Shown: positions 36,310 to 46,262, counted from the stretch's first letter. The stretch: DNA of 64,000 nt from Rhodospirillales bacterium (GCA_024653965.1 JANLGW010000043.1:30013-94012), one strand, 5' to 3'. Numbers and translations are program-made. The notes: generated from the sequence alone by a model not told the origin.

Positions 36310-37827
36310 TCATATCCGTTTCAGCACATAAACCCCGCCGGTGATCCAGCCGTGTTTTTCTTTTCTCAAGTTGGTCTTTTCAAAATACTCGATGTCGAAG
36401 CCGAATTGATCGGCAAGCGCTTGGATATAGTCCTCTGAATGGGCATAGCGGCTGGAGCTTTGCAACACGAAATCGCCGCTGTCGGCATGCTCCGTTGAAA
36501 AAATGAACAAGGCGTCGGGGGCAGCGCGGTTGCGCACAGCGGCAAACGTCTCCAGCAGGTTTCCGACATATATGAACACATCGGCGGAAATGAACAGATC
36601 GACCGGGGCATTGACCCGGTTCAATCCGTTGATCAGGTCATCGACATGCAGATGATCGTAAACGCCCTTGCCTTCGGCCTCGCGGATCATGTTTTTTGAC
36701 AGATCGATGCCGATCAAGGTATTGGCGATGTCTTTGAAGTGCAGGCCGATCAAACCCGTGCCGCAGCCTAAATCGACCACCGTGTCATAGGTTTTTGCCG
36801 CAAGCCGTAAATCGGTCATCACCTGTTTGAGCAAGGCCGGCATTTTGTATTCAAGCTTAACCTGTAGATCGTCTTCAAAACGATTGGCGAATTGATCGAA
36901 CAGTTCTTCGACATATTCTTGGGGCGCGCTATCGGTCGTCTTGCCCTGCAACGCGTTCAGGTTATGGCGGGATGTGGCGTGGCCGGGATCTAGGTCCAAG
37001 ATTTTTTCAAGGCTGGCGATCGCTTCGTCGGCACGCCCCATCTCGCGCAACACATTGGCGATATTTTGCAGCGCCATGATGGAATTGGGGTCAAGGGCGG
37101 CGGCTTTTTGATAACACTCAAACGCCTGCTCCAACTGCCGGTCGGCGTTTAAGGCCGCGCCCAAATTGTTGTGAAACAACGCCGTATCCGGCTCAAGGGC
37201 GATGGCTTTGAGAAAACACGCAATCGCCTCGCTCAAACGATTCAATTCGTGATACGCCGTGCCCAAATTGTTGTGATAACTCGCCACATTGGGTTTGAGC
37301 GCGATGGCTTTGCGATAGTTTTCCACCGCTTGTTCCAAACGCCCCAATTTGCGCAGGGCGCTGGCGCAAACCTCGTATACATCGGCCATATTGGGGTTGA
37401 GGTTTAACGCCTTGGCGCAACTGGCGACGGCTTCTTCAAAATGGCCGCGCAAGATCAGCGCCCTGGCCAAATTGCCGTAAGCGCTGGCGTTATCCGGCTC
37501 GAACGCCAACGCCTTGCGGCAATGGGTTTCGGCTTCTTCCGCGCGCTCCAACTGCACGCAAATATTGGCCAGATTGCAATACGCTTCGGCATAGTCGGGC
37601 AATTCGGCCACGGCCCGATTGATCAGCACTAAAGCCTGTTCGGAATGCCCGGCCTGATGGGCCAACAGGCCCAAATAATGCAACGCCATCGGGTGATTGG
37701 GGCTGATGGATAAAATCTCGCGATACAGGCGCTCGGCTTCCGGCAGGCGCCCGGCCTGATGAAATTCCAAGGCGCGATCGAGGGTTTGTTCCAGCTCTGG
37801 TGTATGCACAAATGTCACTGTCGTCAC
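36310..37827 (-). CDS. TPR-repeat protein fused to a SAM-dependent methyltransferase
   Basis: The N-terminal 300 residues form about eight tetratricopeptide repeats (AERLYREILSISPNHP, VAELPDYAEAYCNLA and similar, spaced 34 residues). The C-terminal 190 residues are a class I methyltransferase with motif I VVDLGCGTGLIGLHF, IGIDLSKNMIREAEGKG and a motif IV-like DLFISADVFIYVG. This layout is seen in bacterial proteins of unknown substrate, where the TPRs probably recruit a protein target. No signal peptide is seen. It is convergent with the AapJ-like gene, 18 bp between stops. Confidence 0.88.
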   Translation of the reverse strand: MTTVTFVHTPELEQTLDRALEFHQAGRLPEAERLYREILSISPNHPMALHYLGLLAHQAGHSEQALVLINRAVAELPDYAEAYCNLANICVQLERAEEAETHCRKALAFEPDNASAYGNLARALILRGHFEEAVASCAKALNLNPNMADVYEVCASALRKLGRLEQAVENYRKAIALKPNVASYHNNLGTAYHELNRLSEAIACFLKAIALEPDTALFHNNLGAALNADRQLEQAFECYQKAAALDPNSIMALQNIANVLREMGRADEAIASLEKILDLDPGHATSRHNLNALQGKTTDSAPQEYVEELFDQFANRFEDDLQVKLEYKMPALLKQVMTDLRLAAKTYDTVVDLGCGTGLIGLHFKDIANTLIGIDLSKNMIREAEGKGVYDHLHVDDLINGLNRVNAPVDLFISADVFIYVGNLLETFAAVRNRAAPDALFIFSTEHADSGDFVLQSSSRYAHSEDYIQALADQFGFDIEYFEKTNLRKEKHGWITGGVYVLKRI

Positions 37828-37884
37828 CGATTGTTAGATTGATTTTGCGCCACCTTAGCATTCGCATGGATAGCGATTAAAGGA

Positions 37885-38634
37885 TTAAACACCCTGCTTC
37901 GCCAGCCGTTCCACCAATCTGGCCCGCGCCTGGGGCATGGCGCGATCATGCGGCGCAAACAGGTGACGCTCGATAAAATATCCGCTCAGTTTCAGCCCTT
38001 GGATAATGTCGCGCAGGCTGACTTGCCCGCCGCCGCCCAACCGCAAAAAACCGGGCAGCGCTAAAAGCTGCGCCGCGTAAGGCTCGCCCGCGCTTGCGCT
38101 CACCGCGCGGCCCGATTTGGGTGATACCCACAGCAAATCTTCGGTCACGCCGGTAGACGCGCAATGGCTCAAATCCAGACGAAAGCCCAACTCGCTCAGC
38201 AGGCCCAGCTCCCAGCGCACATAAAGCTGCCCCCACGCGGTCGCATCGGGGGCGATATCGATGTGCTCAAGGGCGTCCAGCAAGGCTTCGAGCGCTTCCA
38301 GCGTTGCCGGGTGCGGCTCGCGTTCGGGCAGCGCCGCTTCGGCCACCGCCAGCGCCGCGCTCATGGCGGCCAAGCGGTTGGCATTGTCCATCAACGCGGC
38401 ACCATGGGCGTGTGTGCATTCCAAGGCAAAATTGCCCAGATGTTCGGCCAGACGCGCGCGCCAGGTGGTGTGAACCCGATTGCCCGGTTCGATGGTCGAA
38501 CGGTGACGCTTGGCAAAACCGCCCTTGACCAGCCCCGCATGCACGCCGTGATCGCGGGTCAGCACATGAACGATGGCCGAGGTTTCGCCATGCCGCCGAG
38601 CGCTCAAAACAATTCCGTCGTCGTGCCAATCCAT
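37885..38634 (-). CDS. recO: DNA repair protein RecO
   Basis: RecO loads RecA on SSB-coated single-stranded DNA with RecR in gap repair. The 249-residue product has the N-terminal OB fold (DDGIVLSARRHGETSAIVHVLTRDHG) and a C-terminal helical region with YVRWELGLLSELGFRLDL. The zinc cysteines of some RecO proteins are reduced here to the single one in LSHCASTG. It lies 26 bp after era in the conserved lepB-rnc-era-recO run. Confidence 0.94.
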   Translation of the reverse strand: MDWHDDGIVLSARRHGETSAIVHVLTRDHGVHAGLVKGGFAKRHRSTIEPGNRVHTTWRARLAEHLGNFALECTHAHGAALMDNANRLAAMSAALAVAEAALPEREPHPATLEALEALLDALEHIDIAPDATAWGQLYVRWELGLLSELGFRLDLSHCASTGVTEDLLWVSPKSGRAVSASAGEPYAAQLLALPGFLRLGGGGQVSLRDIIQGLKLSGYFIERHLFAPHDRAMPQARARLVERLAKQGV

Positions 38635-38660
38635 TGATGCATCCCCGGCTTCAAGCCGCC

Positions 38661-39578
38661 TTACGCATCGAAATCCAAGCCCCAGTCACGGTAACGCTCC
38701 GGGTCGTCGCCCCAGTTTTCGCGCACTTTGACGAACAAGAACAGATGCACACGGCGATCGAGGATTTCTTCGAGTTCCTTGCGCGCCTCGGCACCGATCT
38801 TTTTGATCTGCTGGCCGCCCTTGCCCAAAATGATCGATTTTTGGCTGTCGCGCACCACATAGATAACCTGCTCGATCTTCACCGAGCCGTCTTTGCGTTC
38901 TTCCCAGGTTTCGGTTTCCACCGTGGTGGCGTAAGGCAATTCTTGATGCAATTGCAGATACAGCTTTTCGCGGGTGATTTCAGCAGCCAGCAGACGTTCG
39001 GTCATGTCCGAGACTTGATCTTCGGGAAAGTGCCACGGCCCTTCGGGCATTTGTAATGCCAGAAAATCCATCAGATCGTCCACGCCCTGCCCCTTCAGCG
39101 CCGAGACCATGAACACTTCGTCGAATACGCCGGTATCCACCAACTGCTGCGTCAGCGCCAGCAATTCGGGCTTGTTGATCTTATCGACCTTATTGAGCAC
39201 CAGATGCGCGCGGCGGCTCTCGCCCTTCATGCGCTCAATGATGGCCGCGCTGTCGCGGTTGATGCCTTCGGTGACGTCGATCAGCAACAGGCTCACGTCG
39301 GCATCCGCCGCCCCACTCCACGCGGCGGCGACCATGGCGCGGTCAAGCCTGCGGCGCGGCGCAAAGATGCCGGGAGTGTCGATGAAAATCAGTTGTGTAG
39401 CATGGCGGATGGCAATGCCCAAAACCCGTGTGCGGGTGGTCTGCACCTTGTGCGAAACGATGGATACCTTGGTGCCGACCATGCGGTTGACCAAGGTCGA
39501 CTTGCCCGCGTTGGGCGCGCCCAGCACGGCGATGAAGCCGCAACGCTGCGGATCACCCGCCTCTGTGGGGGCCGTCAA
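38661..39578 (-). CDS. era: GTPase Era
   Basis: Era binds 16S rRNA during 30S assembly. The 305-residue product has G1 GAPNAGKST, G3 DTPGIF, G4 NKVD, and a C-terminal KH domain (ILGKGGQQIKKIGAEARKELE). The start codon is TTG, overlapping the rnc stop as TTGA, with GGGGAG 6 bases upstream; no ATG fits the conserved N-terminus (RCGFIAVLGAPN). Confidence 0.96.
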   Translation of the reverse strand: MTAPTEAGDPQRCGFIAVLGAPNAGKSTLVNRMVGTKVSIVSHKVQTTRTRVLGIAIRHATQLIFIDTPGIFAPRRRLDRAMVAAAWSGAADADVSLLLIDVTEGINRDSAAIIERMKGESRRAHLVLNKVDKINKPELLALTQQLVDTGVFDEVFMVSALKGQGVDDLMDFLALQMPEGPWHFPEDQVSDMTERLLAAEITREKLYLQLHQELPYATTVETETWEERKDGSVKIEQVIYVVRDSQKSIILGKGGQQIKKIGAEARKELEEILDRRVHLFLFVKVRENWGDDPERYRDWGLDFDA

Positions 39579-40255
39579 GATAGGCTCCCCAGCGTGGCGA
39601 ACAAGGCTTCGGCTGCGGCCTGCTCGGCGCTGCGGCGCGAGGCGCCGGTTCCGTTTTTCATCCCGTGATCCTTTATCGTGACGGACATGGTGAAAAGCGG
39701 CGCGTGGTCGGGGCCTTCGCGGTTCACCAATTCATAAGTGGGCAGACCCAGCCCGCGCGCCTGCGCCCATTCTTGAAGCGCGGTCTTGGCGTCTTTGGGC
39801 GGCGATAGGTCTTCTTCCATCAGCGTTTCCCACTGTTGGATGATGAAGCCCTTGGCCGCGTCCAATCCGCCATCGAGATAAAGCGCGCCCAGCACGGCTT
39901 CCATCGTATCGGCCGCGACGGACGGTTGCGAGCGTTTGGCCGTTTCCTTGTCGCCGTGTTGCGCTTGAATGAAGCGATCGAGCGCGATGCCGTTGGCGAC
40001 GCGCACCAACGTATCGCGCGACGTCAGGCCCGCGTAACGACGCGCCAACTCGCCTTCTTCTTCACCCGGGTAACGATTAAACAAAACTTCCGCCACCACT
40101 AGCCCTAAGACCCGATCGCCTAAAAACTCCAACCGTTCGTTGGACTGGCTGCGGTCATCGGCGATAGAGGCATGGACCAACGCCCGGCCAAGCAGTTTCG
40201 GCTCTGCAAAACAATGCCTAAGAATCTTTTGCAGCTGGTCGACATCGCTTGCCAT
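39575..40255 (-). CDS. rnc: Ribonuclease III
   Basis: RNase III cleaves double-stranded RNA, including rRNA precursors. The 226-residue product has the signature NERLEFLGDRVLGLVVAEVL with the catalytic acidic residues, plus the second metal site at DTMEAVLGALYLDGG. A C-terminal double-stranded RNA-binding domain (about 155-225: DAKTALQEWAQARGLGLPTYEL) completes it. It overlaps era by 4 bp and lies 4 bp after lepB, so the three are probably translationally coupled. Confidence 0.97.
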   Translation of the reverse strand: MASDVDQLQKILRHCFAEPKLLGRALVHASIADDRSQSNERLEFLGDRVLGLVVAEVLFNRYPGEEEGELARRYAGLTSRDTLVRVANGIALDRFIQAQHGDKETAKRSQPSVAADTMEAVLGALYLDGGLDAAKGFIIQQWETLMEEDLSPPKDAKTALQEWAQARGLGLPTYELVNREGPDHAPLFTMSVTIKDHGMKNGTGASRRSAEQAAAEALFATLGSLS

Positions 40256-40259
40256 AAGA

Positions 40260-41039
40260 TCAGCTTATCCCATTGAAGAAACGGCTGAACCGCAACGACC
40301 ACGGCCAGTTCCAAAACGCGAGGAACGCACCATCGTTGGAAAAGAAGATAACGTCCGCCCGGCCCACCAGATTTTCCCGAGGAATGAAGCCGACATTAAA
40401 GCGTGAATCAGATGAATTGTCGCGGTTATCGCCCATGGCGAAATAATGGTCTTGGGGCACCGTGAAGACCAGCGTGTTATCGGCGCGCGGATAGGAATCC
40501 GATTCCTCGATAATTTCATGCACAACGCCGTTGGGCAACGTTTCCAAGTAACGCACCGTATTGTGATAGACGCCTTGGGTATCTTGATAGACGAATTCAC
40601 CGATGCGCTTGCGTTCCACTGCCGTGCCATTGATGTACAGCACACCGCCCTTGACCTGGATGGTGTCGCCGGGCAATCCGATGATGCGTTTGATGTAATC
40701 GGTTTTCCCGTCGGATGGCAGCTTGAACACCGCGACTTCGCCGCGTTCAGGGCTTTCAAACATCACCCGGTCGCCGGGGACCAACGGCAAACTGAACGGC
40801 ATCGAATGGCGGCTATAGCCATAAGACATTTTTGACACGAACAAATAATCCCCCACCAACAGCGTGGGGATCATGGAACCCGAAGGAATGGAAAATGGCT
40901 CATACGCAAAGGTGCGCATAACTACCGCGATCATCACCGCAATGGCGATGGTCTTGGTCGTGTCCCAAAGGGTTTCGCCCTGTTGCGGCAACGTGCCTTT
41001 CAAGTCGATATCCAAATAATCATCCGGGTCGTTTGACAT
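40260..41039 (-). CDS. lepB: Signal peptidase I
   Basis: LepB removes signal peptides at the periplasmic face of the inner membrane. The 259-residue product has one N-terminal transmembrane helix (about 29-45) and the catalytic dyad: Ser55 in IPSGSMIPT and Lys117 in TDYIKRIIGLPGD. The GDNRDNSSDSR motif is box E of the family. Confidence 0.97.
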   Translation of the reverse strand: MSNDPDDYLDIDLKGTLPQQGETLWDTTKTIAIAVMIAVVMRTFAYEPFSIPSGSMIPTLLVGDYLFVSKMSYGYSRHSMPFSLPLVPGDRVMFESPERGEVAVFKLPSDGKTDYIKRIIGLPGDTIQVKGGVLYINGTAVERKRIGEFVYQDTQGVYHNTVRYLETLPNGVVHEIIEESDSYPRADNTLVFTVPQDHYFAMGDNRDNSSDSRFNVGFIPRENLVGRADVIFFSNDGAFLAFWNWPWSLRFSRFFNGIS

Positions 41040-41056
41040 GTTTTATCCGTATTTGT

Positions 41057-41461
41057 TTAGGCCTTGGGGATCGCTGAAATTACCACCATGGCATGGGCCA
41101 TGGGATATTCATCGGTCAGCGACACATCGATTTTAGGCGTGAAGCCTGCTGGCGTTAGGCTTTGTAGCCTTTCTAACGCCCCATTGGAAAGGGTCATCAT
41201 CGGTTGACCCGAAGGAAGATTATCCACGGCCAGATCGCGCCAGAACACGCCATCGCGAAATCCGGTGCCCAGCGCCTTGGCGCACGCTTCTTTAGCGGCA
41301 TAAAACATGGCGTAACGATTGGCCCGCGCATGGCCCCGCTTTTCCGCCTTGGCGCACTCGTCGTCGGTATAAATGCGCGCCGTAAAGCGGGCATCAAAGC
41401 GCGCCAGCGTTTGCTCGATGCGGCGGATATCGCAAAGATCGGTACCAACGCCGATAATCAT
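41057..41461 (-). CDS. acpS: Holo-[acyl-carrier-protein] synthase
   Basis: AcpS attaches 4'-phosphopantetheine to ACP. The 134-residue product has the two family motifs [12 protein letters not shown] (metal-binding Asp) and [16 protein letters not shown]. It overlaps the pdxJ stop by 4 bp (ATGA), the usual pdxJ-acpS order. Confidence 0.97.
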   Translation of the reverse strand: MIIGVGTDLCDIRRIEQTLARFDARFTARIYTDDECAKAEKRGHARANRYAMFYAAKEACAKALGTGFRDGVFWRDLAVDNLPSGQPMMTLSNGALERLQSLTPAGFTPKIDVSLTDEYPMAHAMVVISAIPKA

Positions 41462-42195
41462 AAGCCCCTCGCCTTATCCATCAAGCGGCGCATTTCAAGG
41501 ATCGATGCCTCCAGCCCGACAAAGATCGCTTCGCCCACTAAAAAATGACCGATGTTAAGCTCGCGGATGTTGGCGATGGCCGCGACGGGCTTGACGGTAT
41601 CATAGGTCAAGCCGTGCCCCGCATGACATTCTAACCCTAAGGTCTCGGCATGGGCGGCGGCGGTGGTTATGCGTTTGAATTGCGCATCGCGTAGCGCCCC
41701 CTCGGGTGCGTCGCAATACGCCCCGGTATGCAATTCCACCACCGGCGCGCCCAGGGCATGAGCGGCGTCAAGCGCTTTGACATCGGGTTCGATGAACAAC
41801 GACACCCGAATGCCCGCATCGTTCAGGCGCGCGACGAAGGGCTGAAGAGTCTTAAAACTGCCCACCACATCAAGACCGCCCTCGGTGGTGCGTTCCTCGC
41901 GCTTTTCCGGCACGATGCACGCCGCATGCGGTTTATGGCGCAACGCGATTTGCAGCATTTCATCAGTCATCGCCATTTCCAAATTCAACGGCTGAGAGAT
42001 TTCATGGCACAAACGCGTGATGTCGTCGTCGGTGATGTGGCGGCGATCTTCACGCAGGTGCGCGGTGATGCCGTCGGCACCCGCTTGAACGGCAAGTTTT
42101 GCCGCACGCACCGGGTCGGGATAACCGCAACCGCGCGCATTGCGAATGGTCGCCACATGATCGATGTTGATGCCTAAGCGAAGTTTGTGGCTCAT
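41458..42195 (-). CDS. pdxJ: Pyridoxine 5'-phosphate synthase
   Basis: PdxJ condenses deoxyxylulose phosphate with 3-amino-1-hydroxyacetone phosphate to give pyridoxine phosphate. The 245-residue product starts [18 protein letters not shown], the PdxJ signature, and has [16 protein letters not shown] and [11 protein letters not shown]. It is coupled by 4 bp overlaps to the DUF2062 gene upstream and acpS downstream. Confidence 0.97.
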   Translation of the reverse strand: MSHKLRLGINIDHVATIRNARGCGYPDPVRAAKLAVQAGADGITAHLREDRRHITDDDITRLCHEISQPLNLEMAMTDEMLQIALRHKPHAACIVPEKREERTTEGGLDVVGSFKTLQPFVARLNDAGIRVSLFIEPDVKALDAAHALGAPVVELHTGAYCDAPEGALRDAQFKRITTAAAHAETLGLECHAGHGLTYDTVKPVAAIANIRELNIGHFLVGEAIFVGLEASILEMRRLMDKARGL

Positions 42196-42827
42196 AACGA
42201 CGTCTCCTCTTGCGCGTGCGGCGGTTTCATTTCACGCCTAACCAATTTGTGCGTGCGCTTGTGATGACGGGCCGCTTGGTACTTGGAAATCATCGGACGC
42301 AGAGGCAAATAAAAAATGAACCACACCACCACGGCGATCGGCACGCAGCCCACCAACATCGGCAGCAGCACCGGCCTGGCAGTATCAAACAAAAACACAA
42401 AATCAAGGTTATGCAATGCTTTCATGCTTGCGGTCAGCACGTCGAGAAAATCGATTTCCTCAGCCGCCATCCCGTCGGCGCGCAAGATCCAGTTGCCGAC
42501 GTTGAACACCCCCACCCAGATGAAGGGAAACGTCCACGGATTGCCGACCACGGTGCCGATGGCGCTGGCGATGATGTTGGCGCGCAAGATATAGGCCAGC
42601 AACGCCGACAGCACAAAATGCAGGCCGATAAACGGGGTAAACGAAATCGCCGCGCCGCACGCGAACCCGCCCGCCAGCGAATAGGCGGAACCCGGAATAC
42701 GCGCCACCCGGTGAAACACATAACGGGTCGAGCGATGCCATCCGGCGGTAGGCCAGAAAAATTCGCGCACGCGCTGAAAGACCGATAATTTTTGGCGTCG
42801 TAAAAACATGCCCGCACTATAAGTCAA
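42192..42827 (-). CDS. DUF2062 membrane protein
   Basis: The 211-residue product contains the DUF2062 domain: [20 protein letters not shown] and the [17 protein letters not shown] motif, with three or four hydrophobic helices. These proteins are inner-membrane and of unknown function, commonly found in this alphaproteobacterial cluster. Both termini are rich in Arg/Lys and probably cytoplasmic. It overlaps pdxJ by 4 bp. Confidence 0.88.
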   Translation of the reverse strand: MTYSAGMFLRRQKLSVFQRVREFFWPTAGWHRSTRYVFHRVARIPGSAYSLAGGFACGAAISFTPFIGLHFVLSALLAYILRANIIASAIGTVVGNPWTFPFIWVGVFNVGNWILRADGMAAEEIDFLDVLTASMKALHNLDFVFLFDTARPVLLPMLVGCVPIAVVVWFIFYLPLRPMISKYQAARHHKRTHKLVRREMKPPHAQEETSL

Positions 42828-42904
42828 AGATGTTTACAGAATGTGGACACAACACCCACGCCGCAGTGAAACAAACCAACTCCATTCACCTTATCCCCAT
42901 GCAC

Positions 42905-45073
42905 CTATCCCCTGGCGCGCTCAATGGTGTTGACCACCGGATTGGCGCGCAATGCGGCGATAATTTCGGTCAAATGTTTGACGTCGCGCACCTCGACATC
43001 CACCAGCATGTCGTAAAAATCGGTCGACCGCGTCAAAATTTTCAAGTTTGAAATATTGCCTTCGCTGCGGGCGATCACGTTGGCCAATTCGCCCAAAGCG
43101 CCCGATACATTGAGCAATGTCAAATGCACGCGGCTGACGTGCGCATCGGGATGTTCGGCGTCATATTCCCACGACACGTCAATCCAACGCTCCGGCTGCT
43201 CTTCGTACTGATGCAGCATATCGCAATCGATGGTGTGAATGGTGACGCCCTTGCCGGTGGTGATGATGCCGACGATGCGATCGCCCGGCAAGGGATGACA
43301 GCAGCCCGCATAATGCACCGCCATGCCGGGAATAAGGCCGTTAATGGGAATGCCGCTATATTCCCCCTTGGCCTGTTTAGCCCGGGCGCGCGAAAGCGGC
43401 ACGACCTTTGAGGTCTTGTGCTCGTTCGCTTTCTTTTTGGCCCCAGGGTAAACCGCTTCCAGCACATCGCGCGCGGCGAGATGCGCCATGCCGACCTCTG
43501 CCCGAAGATCATCCATCGTATCTTGAAGAAAAATCTTGAGCACCCCCTTCAGGCCTTTTTCGGTCATGGGGTAATCTTCTTCGAGGAAGACGCGCTCCAG
43601 CATCGCTTGGCCCAATTCGATGTATTGGTCGCGTTCCTTCAGACGCACATAACGCCGGATCCGCGCCCGCGCCTTGCCGGTGACGACGAAGTTTTCCCAC
43701 GTCGGAGACGGGGTATGGCTCTTGGACGTCACGATATCCACTTGGTCGCCGTTTTTCAGGCGGGTGCGCAGCGGCATCATGCGCCCATTGATCTTTGCTC
43801 CGACGCAGCGGTCCCCCACTTCGGTATGTACGGCGTAGGCGAAATCCACCGGCGTCGCGTCCTGCGGCAAATTGATCAAATCGCCCTTGGGCGTAAAACA
43901 AAACACCTGGTCTTGAAACATCTCCAGCTTGGTGTGTTCCAAAAACTCTTCGGGTTCGGCAGCGTTTTCCAAAATTTCCAGCAATTCGCGCAGCCAGCGA
44001 TACTGCTTGCCTTCGGTTTGCTTGCCAGCCTCCCCGCCATCCGATTTATAGCGCCAATGCGCGGCAACACCGCTTTCGGCGATTTCGTGCATCGATTTGG
44101 TGCGGATTTGAATCTCGATACGGTGGCGCTCCGGCCCGATGATGCCGGTATGCAAAGACTGATAACCGTTAGGCTTCGGCACCGAGATGTAATCTTTGAA
44201 GCGCCCCGGAACGACACGGTATTCGTTGTGGATGACGCCCAGTGCCTTATAACAGTCGTCGATATTGTCGACCGCAATGCGAAACGCCATGATATCGGAC
44301 AAGGCCTCGAACGGAACGTCTTTTTTCTGCATCTTGCGCCAGATGGAATACGCGGTTTTTTCCCGCCCCGACACCTGAGCGTCGACGCCGGCTTCTTTAA
44401 GGGTGTGGGTCAATTCCGCGATGATGCCGGGGACGATGGTCTTGCCCTCGTCACGCAGGTAATTGAGGCGTGTCATGATCGAATCGCGCGCTTCGCCGTT
44501 GATTTCGGAAAACGCCAAATCGTCCAATTCGTTCTTCATTTCCTGCATGCCGATGCGTTCGGCCAGCGGCGAGAAGATTTCCATGGTTTCGGTTGCGATG
44601 CGTTTGCGTTTATCGATGTTTTTGATGAAGTGCAGCGTGCGCATGTTGTGCAGGCGGTCGGCCAACTTCACCAACAGCACCCGGATGTCCTCCGACATCG
44701 CCAACAGCAATTTACGGAAATTTTCCGCCTGCTTGGCGTGGTCGGACTGCATTTCGATTTGCGTCAATTTGGTGACGCCGTCTACCAATTTGGCGACTTC
44801 CGCGCCGAACAGGCGTTCAATGTCTTCAAGGGTGGCACTGGTATCTTCCACCACGTCGTGCAGCAGCGCCGTGACGATGGTCGCGGCATCCAACCGATAC
44901 CCGGTCAAAATGCCAGCGACTTCAAGGGGGTGGGAAAAATAGGGATCGCCCGATGCGCGGGTCTGGCTGCCGTGCGCCTTCATGGCGAACACATAACCGC
45001 GGTTGATCAAATCCTCGTCGGCTTGCGGATCATAAGACTTGATGCGTTCGACAAGTTCAAACTGGCGGATCAT
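42905..45073 (-). CDS. rsh: Bifunctional (p)ppGpp synthetase/hydrolase Rsh
   Basis: Rsh makes and degrades the stringent-response alarmone. The 722-residue product has the HD hydrolase domain (HPLEVAGILTGYRLDAATIV, LLHDVVEDTSATLEDI), a synthetase domain with GRFKDYISVPKPNGYQSLHTG, then TGS, a zinc-finger region (HYAGCCHPLPGDRI) and a C-terminal ACT domain. The intact HDVVEDT and the RFKD (RxKD) motif of bifunctional enzymes indicate that both activities are present. Its ribosome binding site GGAGGG is inside a terminator-like stem-loop between rpoZ and this gene, which may control its expression. Confidence 0.97.
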   Translation of the reverse strand: MIRQFELVERIKSYDPQADEDLINRGYVFAMKAHGSQTRASGDPYFSHPLEVAGILTGYRLDAATIVTALLHDVVEDTSATLEDIERLFGAEVAKLVDGVTKLTQIEMQSDHAKQAENFRKLLLAMSEDIRVLLVKLADRLHNMRTLHFIKNIDKRKRIATETMEIFSPLAERIGMQEMKNELDDLAFSEINGEARDSIMTRLNYLRDEGKTIVPGIIAELTHTLKEAGVDAQVSGREKTAYSIWRKMQKKDVPFEALSDIMAFRIAVDNIDDCYKALGVIHNEYRVVPGRFKDYISVPKPNGYQSLHTGIIGPERHRIEIQIRTKSMHEIAESGVAAHWRYKSDGGEAGKQTEGKQYRWLRELLEILENAAEPEEFLEHTKLEMFQDQVFCFTPKGDLINLPQDATPVDFAYAVHTEVGDRCVGAKINGRMMPLRTRLKNGDQVDIVTSKSHTPSPTWENFVVTGKARARIRRYVRLKERDQYIELGQAMLERVFLEEDYPMTEKGLKGVLKIFLQDTMDDLRAEVGMAHLAARDVLEAVYPGAKKKANEHKTSKVVPLSRARAKQAKGEYSGIPINGLIPGMAVHYAGCCHPLPGDRIVGIITTGKGVTIHTIDCDMLHQYEEQPERWIDVSWEYDAEHPDAHVSRVHLTLLNVSGALGELANVIARSEGNISNLKILTRSTDFYDMLVDVEVRDVKHLTEIIAALRANPVVNTIERARG

Positions 45074-45074
45074 G

Positions 45075-45124
45075 AAAAAGCCCTCCGCTCAACCTCGCCG
45101 ATTGGCGACTGTGCGAAGGGCTTT
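45075..45124 (-). terminator. Terminator-like stem-loop containing the rsh ribosome binding site
   Basis: On the minus strand AAAGCCCT (45124-45117) pairs with AGGGCTTT (45084-45077), with partial pairing inside and a nested hairpin TCGCC-AATC-GGCGA (45108-45095). A T-run follows the stem immediately, just before the rsh ATG at 45073. The 3' arm contains GGAGGG, spaced about 7 bases from that ATG. It can serve as the rpoZ terminator and at the same time sequester rsh translation initiation. Confidence 0.7.
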
Positions 45125-45206
45125 AAGTGCAGATTTTTGGGAGCCGGGGCCCCGAGAAATACGGAACGGCGCGCCATGCAATGCTGTAGAGCACGCCCGA
45201 TCATCC

Positions 45207-45632
45207 TTAGTCCTCCTTAGCTTCGGCACCTTCCATCATGGCTTCAGCTTCATCCATCGCAGCCTGAACGTCTTCGGCGGCGACGTCGTGAATGGTCAAT
45301 TCGTCTTCTTCGACTTCGTCGTCATCATTGGCCACGTAGCTTTCGCCGCTCACATCAAGCGCCAGGGCCTGAACGTCCATTTCGTCCTCTTCCGGCTCGT
45401 CGCTTTCGACGTAACGCTGCAAGCCCTTAATCAGGGTTTCTTCCAGTTCAGCAAAATCCACGCTTTCGTCGGCGATTTCACGCAAGGCGACAACTGGATT
45501 TTTATCATTATCGCGGTCGACCGTCAGGCTCGCACCGGCGGCAATATCACGCGCGCGCTGGGCGGCGGTCATCACCAGTTCGAAACGGTTGGGAATCTTC
45601 AAAACGCAGTCTTCGACCGTAACACGGGCCAT
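45207..45632 (-). CDS. rpoZ: RNA polymerase omega subunit
   Basis: Omega helps fold the beta' subunit. The 141-residue product starts [20 protein letters not shown], followed by [12 protein letters not shown], the family core (residues 1-70). A long acidic tail of about 60 residues rich in Glu and Asp follows, as in many alphaproteobacterial omegas. It lies upstream of rsh in the conserved rpoZ-rsh order, with a hairpin between the two. Confidence 0.96.
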   Translation of the reverse strand: MARVTVEDCVLKIPNRFELVMTAAQRARDIAAGASLTVDRDNDKNPVVALREIADESVDFAELEETLIKGLQRYVESDEPEEDEMDVQALALDVSGESYVANDDDEVEEDELTIHDVAAEDVQAAMDEAEAMMEGAEAKED

Positions 45633-45731
45633 ATCGGGGGAACTCCAGTAAAAAACGTTGTGAATCTGCGGATTATATATGGCTTTGCGAAGCGTAACGC
45701 AAGATAATTAGCCCACTTTTTTGCACCTGCG

Positions 45732-46262
45732 TTATTCGAGTGGGCGGCACACTTGATCCGGGGACAATTCGGCCATCATTTTGGCCAGATTGCGGCGGCT
45801 CACCGGGTGTACCCAATCGGACGCTATATCATTCAAGGGCAGCACGACAAACGCCCGGCTTTCCAGGCGCGGATGGGGAATGCGCGCCCCGCCCTCCTCC
45901 GCTTCGCCTAATATCACCTCCCCATAGGCCAGCAAATCCAGGTCCAGCACCCGTGGTGCATTGGGAACCGTACGCACCCGCCCAAAACTCGCCTCAATGG
46001 CATGCAGGGTATCGAGCAGCGCCAGCGGGGAAAGTTCCGTTTCGACCCGCACCACACCGTTGATAAACCACGGCTGGTCCGACATCGGTACCGGCGCGCT
46101 TTTGAACCAGCGCGACCGGGCCACTACCCGCACGCCATGGGCCGTATTCAAGGCTTTGAGCGCCGCGTCGCAGGCTTCTAGCGGCGTGCCGAAACGCTCT
46201 GACGATAAATTGGCGCCGACGCCGATTAAAATGGGGGCCAGCGGAGTCACGGATGAGATCAC
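45732..46262 (-). CDS. folK: 2-amino-4-hydroxy-6-hydroxymethyldihydropteridine pyrophosphokinase
   Basis: FolK transfers pyrophosphate to the pterin in folate synthesis. The 176-residue product has LIGVGANLSSERFG near the start, SRWFKSAPVPMSDQPWFINGVV, the VPNAPRVLDLDLLAYGEV metal-binding DLDL motif and IPHPRLESRAFVV, all characteristic. It is divergent from the NYN nuclease gene. Confidence 0.96.
   Translation of the reverse strand: MISSVTPLAPILIGVGANLSSERFGTPLEACDAALKALNTAHGVRVVARSRWFKSAPVPMSDQPWFINGVVRVETELSPLALLDTLHAIEASFGRVRTVPNAPRVLDLDLLAYGEVILGEAEEGGARIPHPRLESRAFVVLPLNDIASDWVHPVSRRNLAKMMAELSPDQVCRPLE

Noticed and set aside
43418..45220. Long plus-strand open frame of 600 codons
   Set aside because: It is exactly antisense to rsh, with the His/Arg-rich composition that arises from the complementary strand of a GC-biased gene. 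It matches no family.
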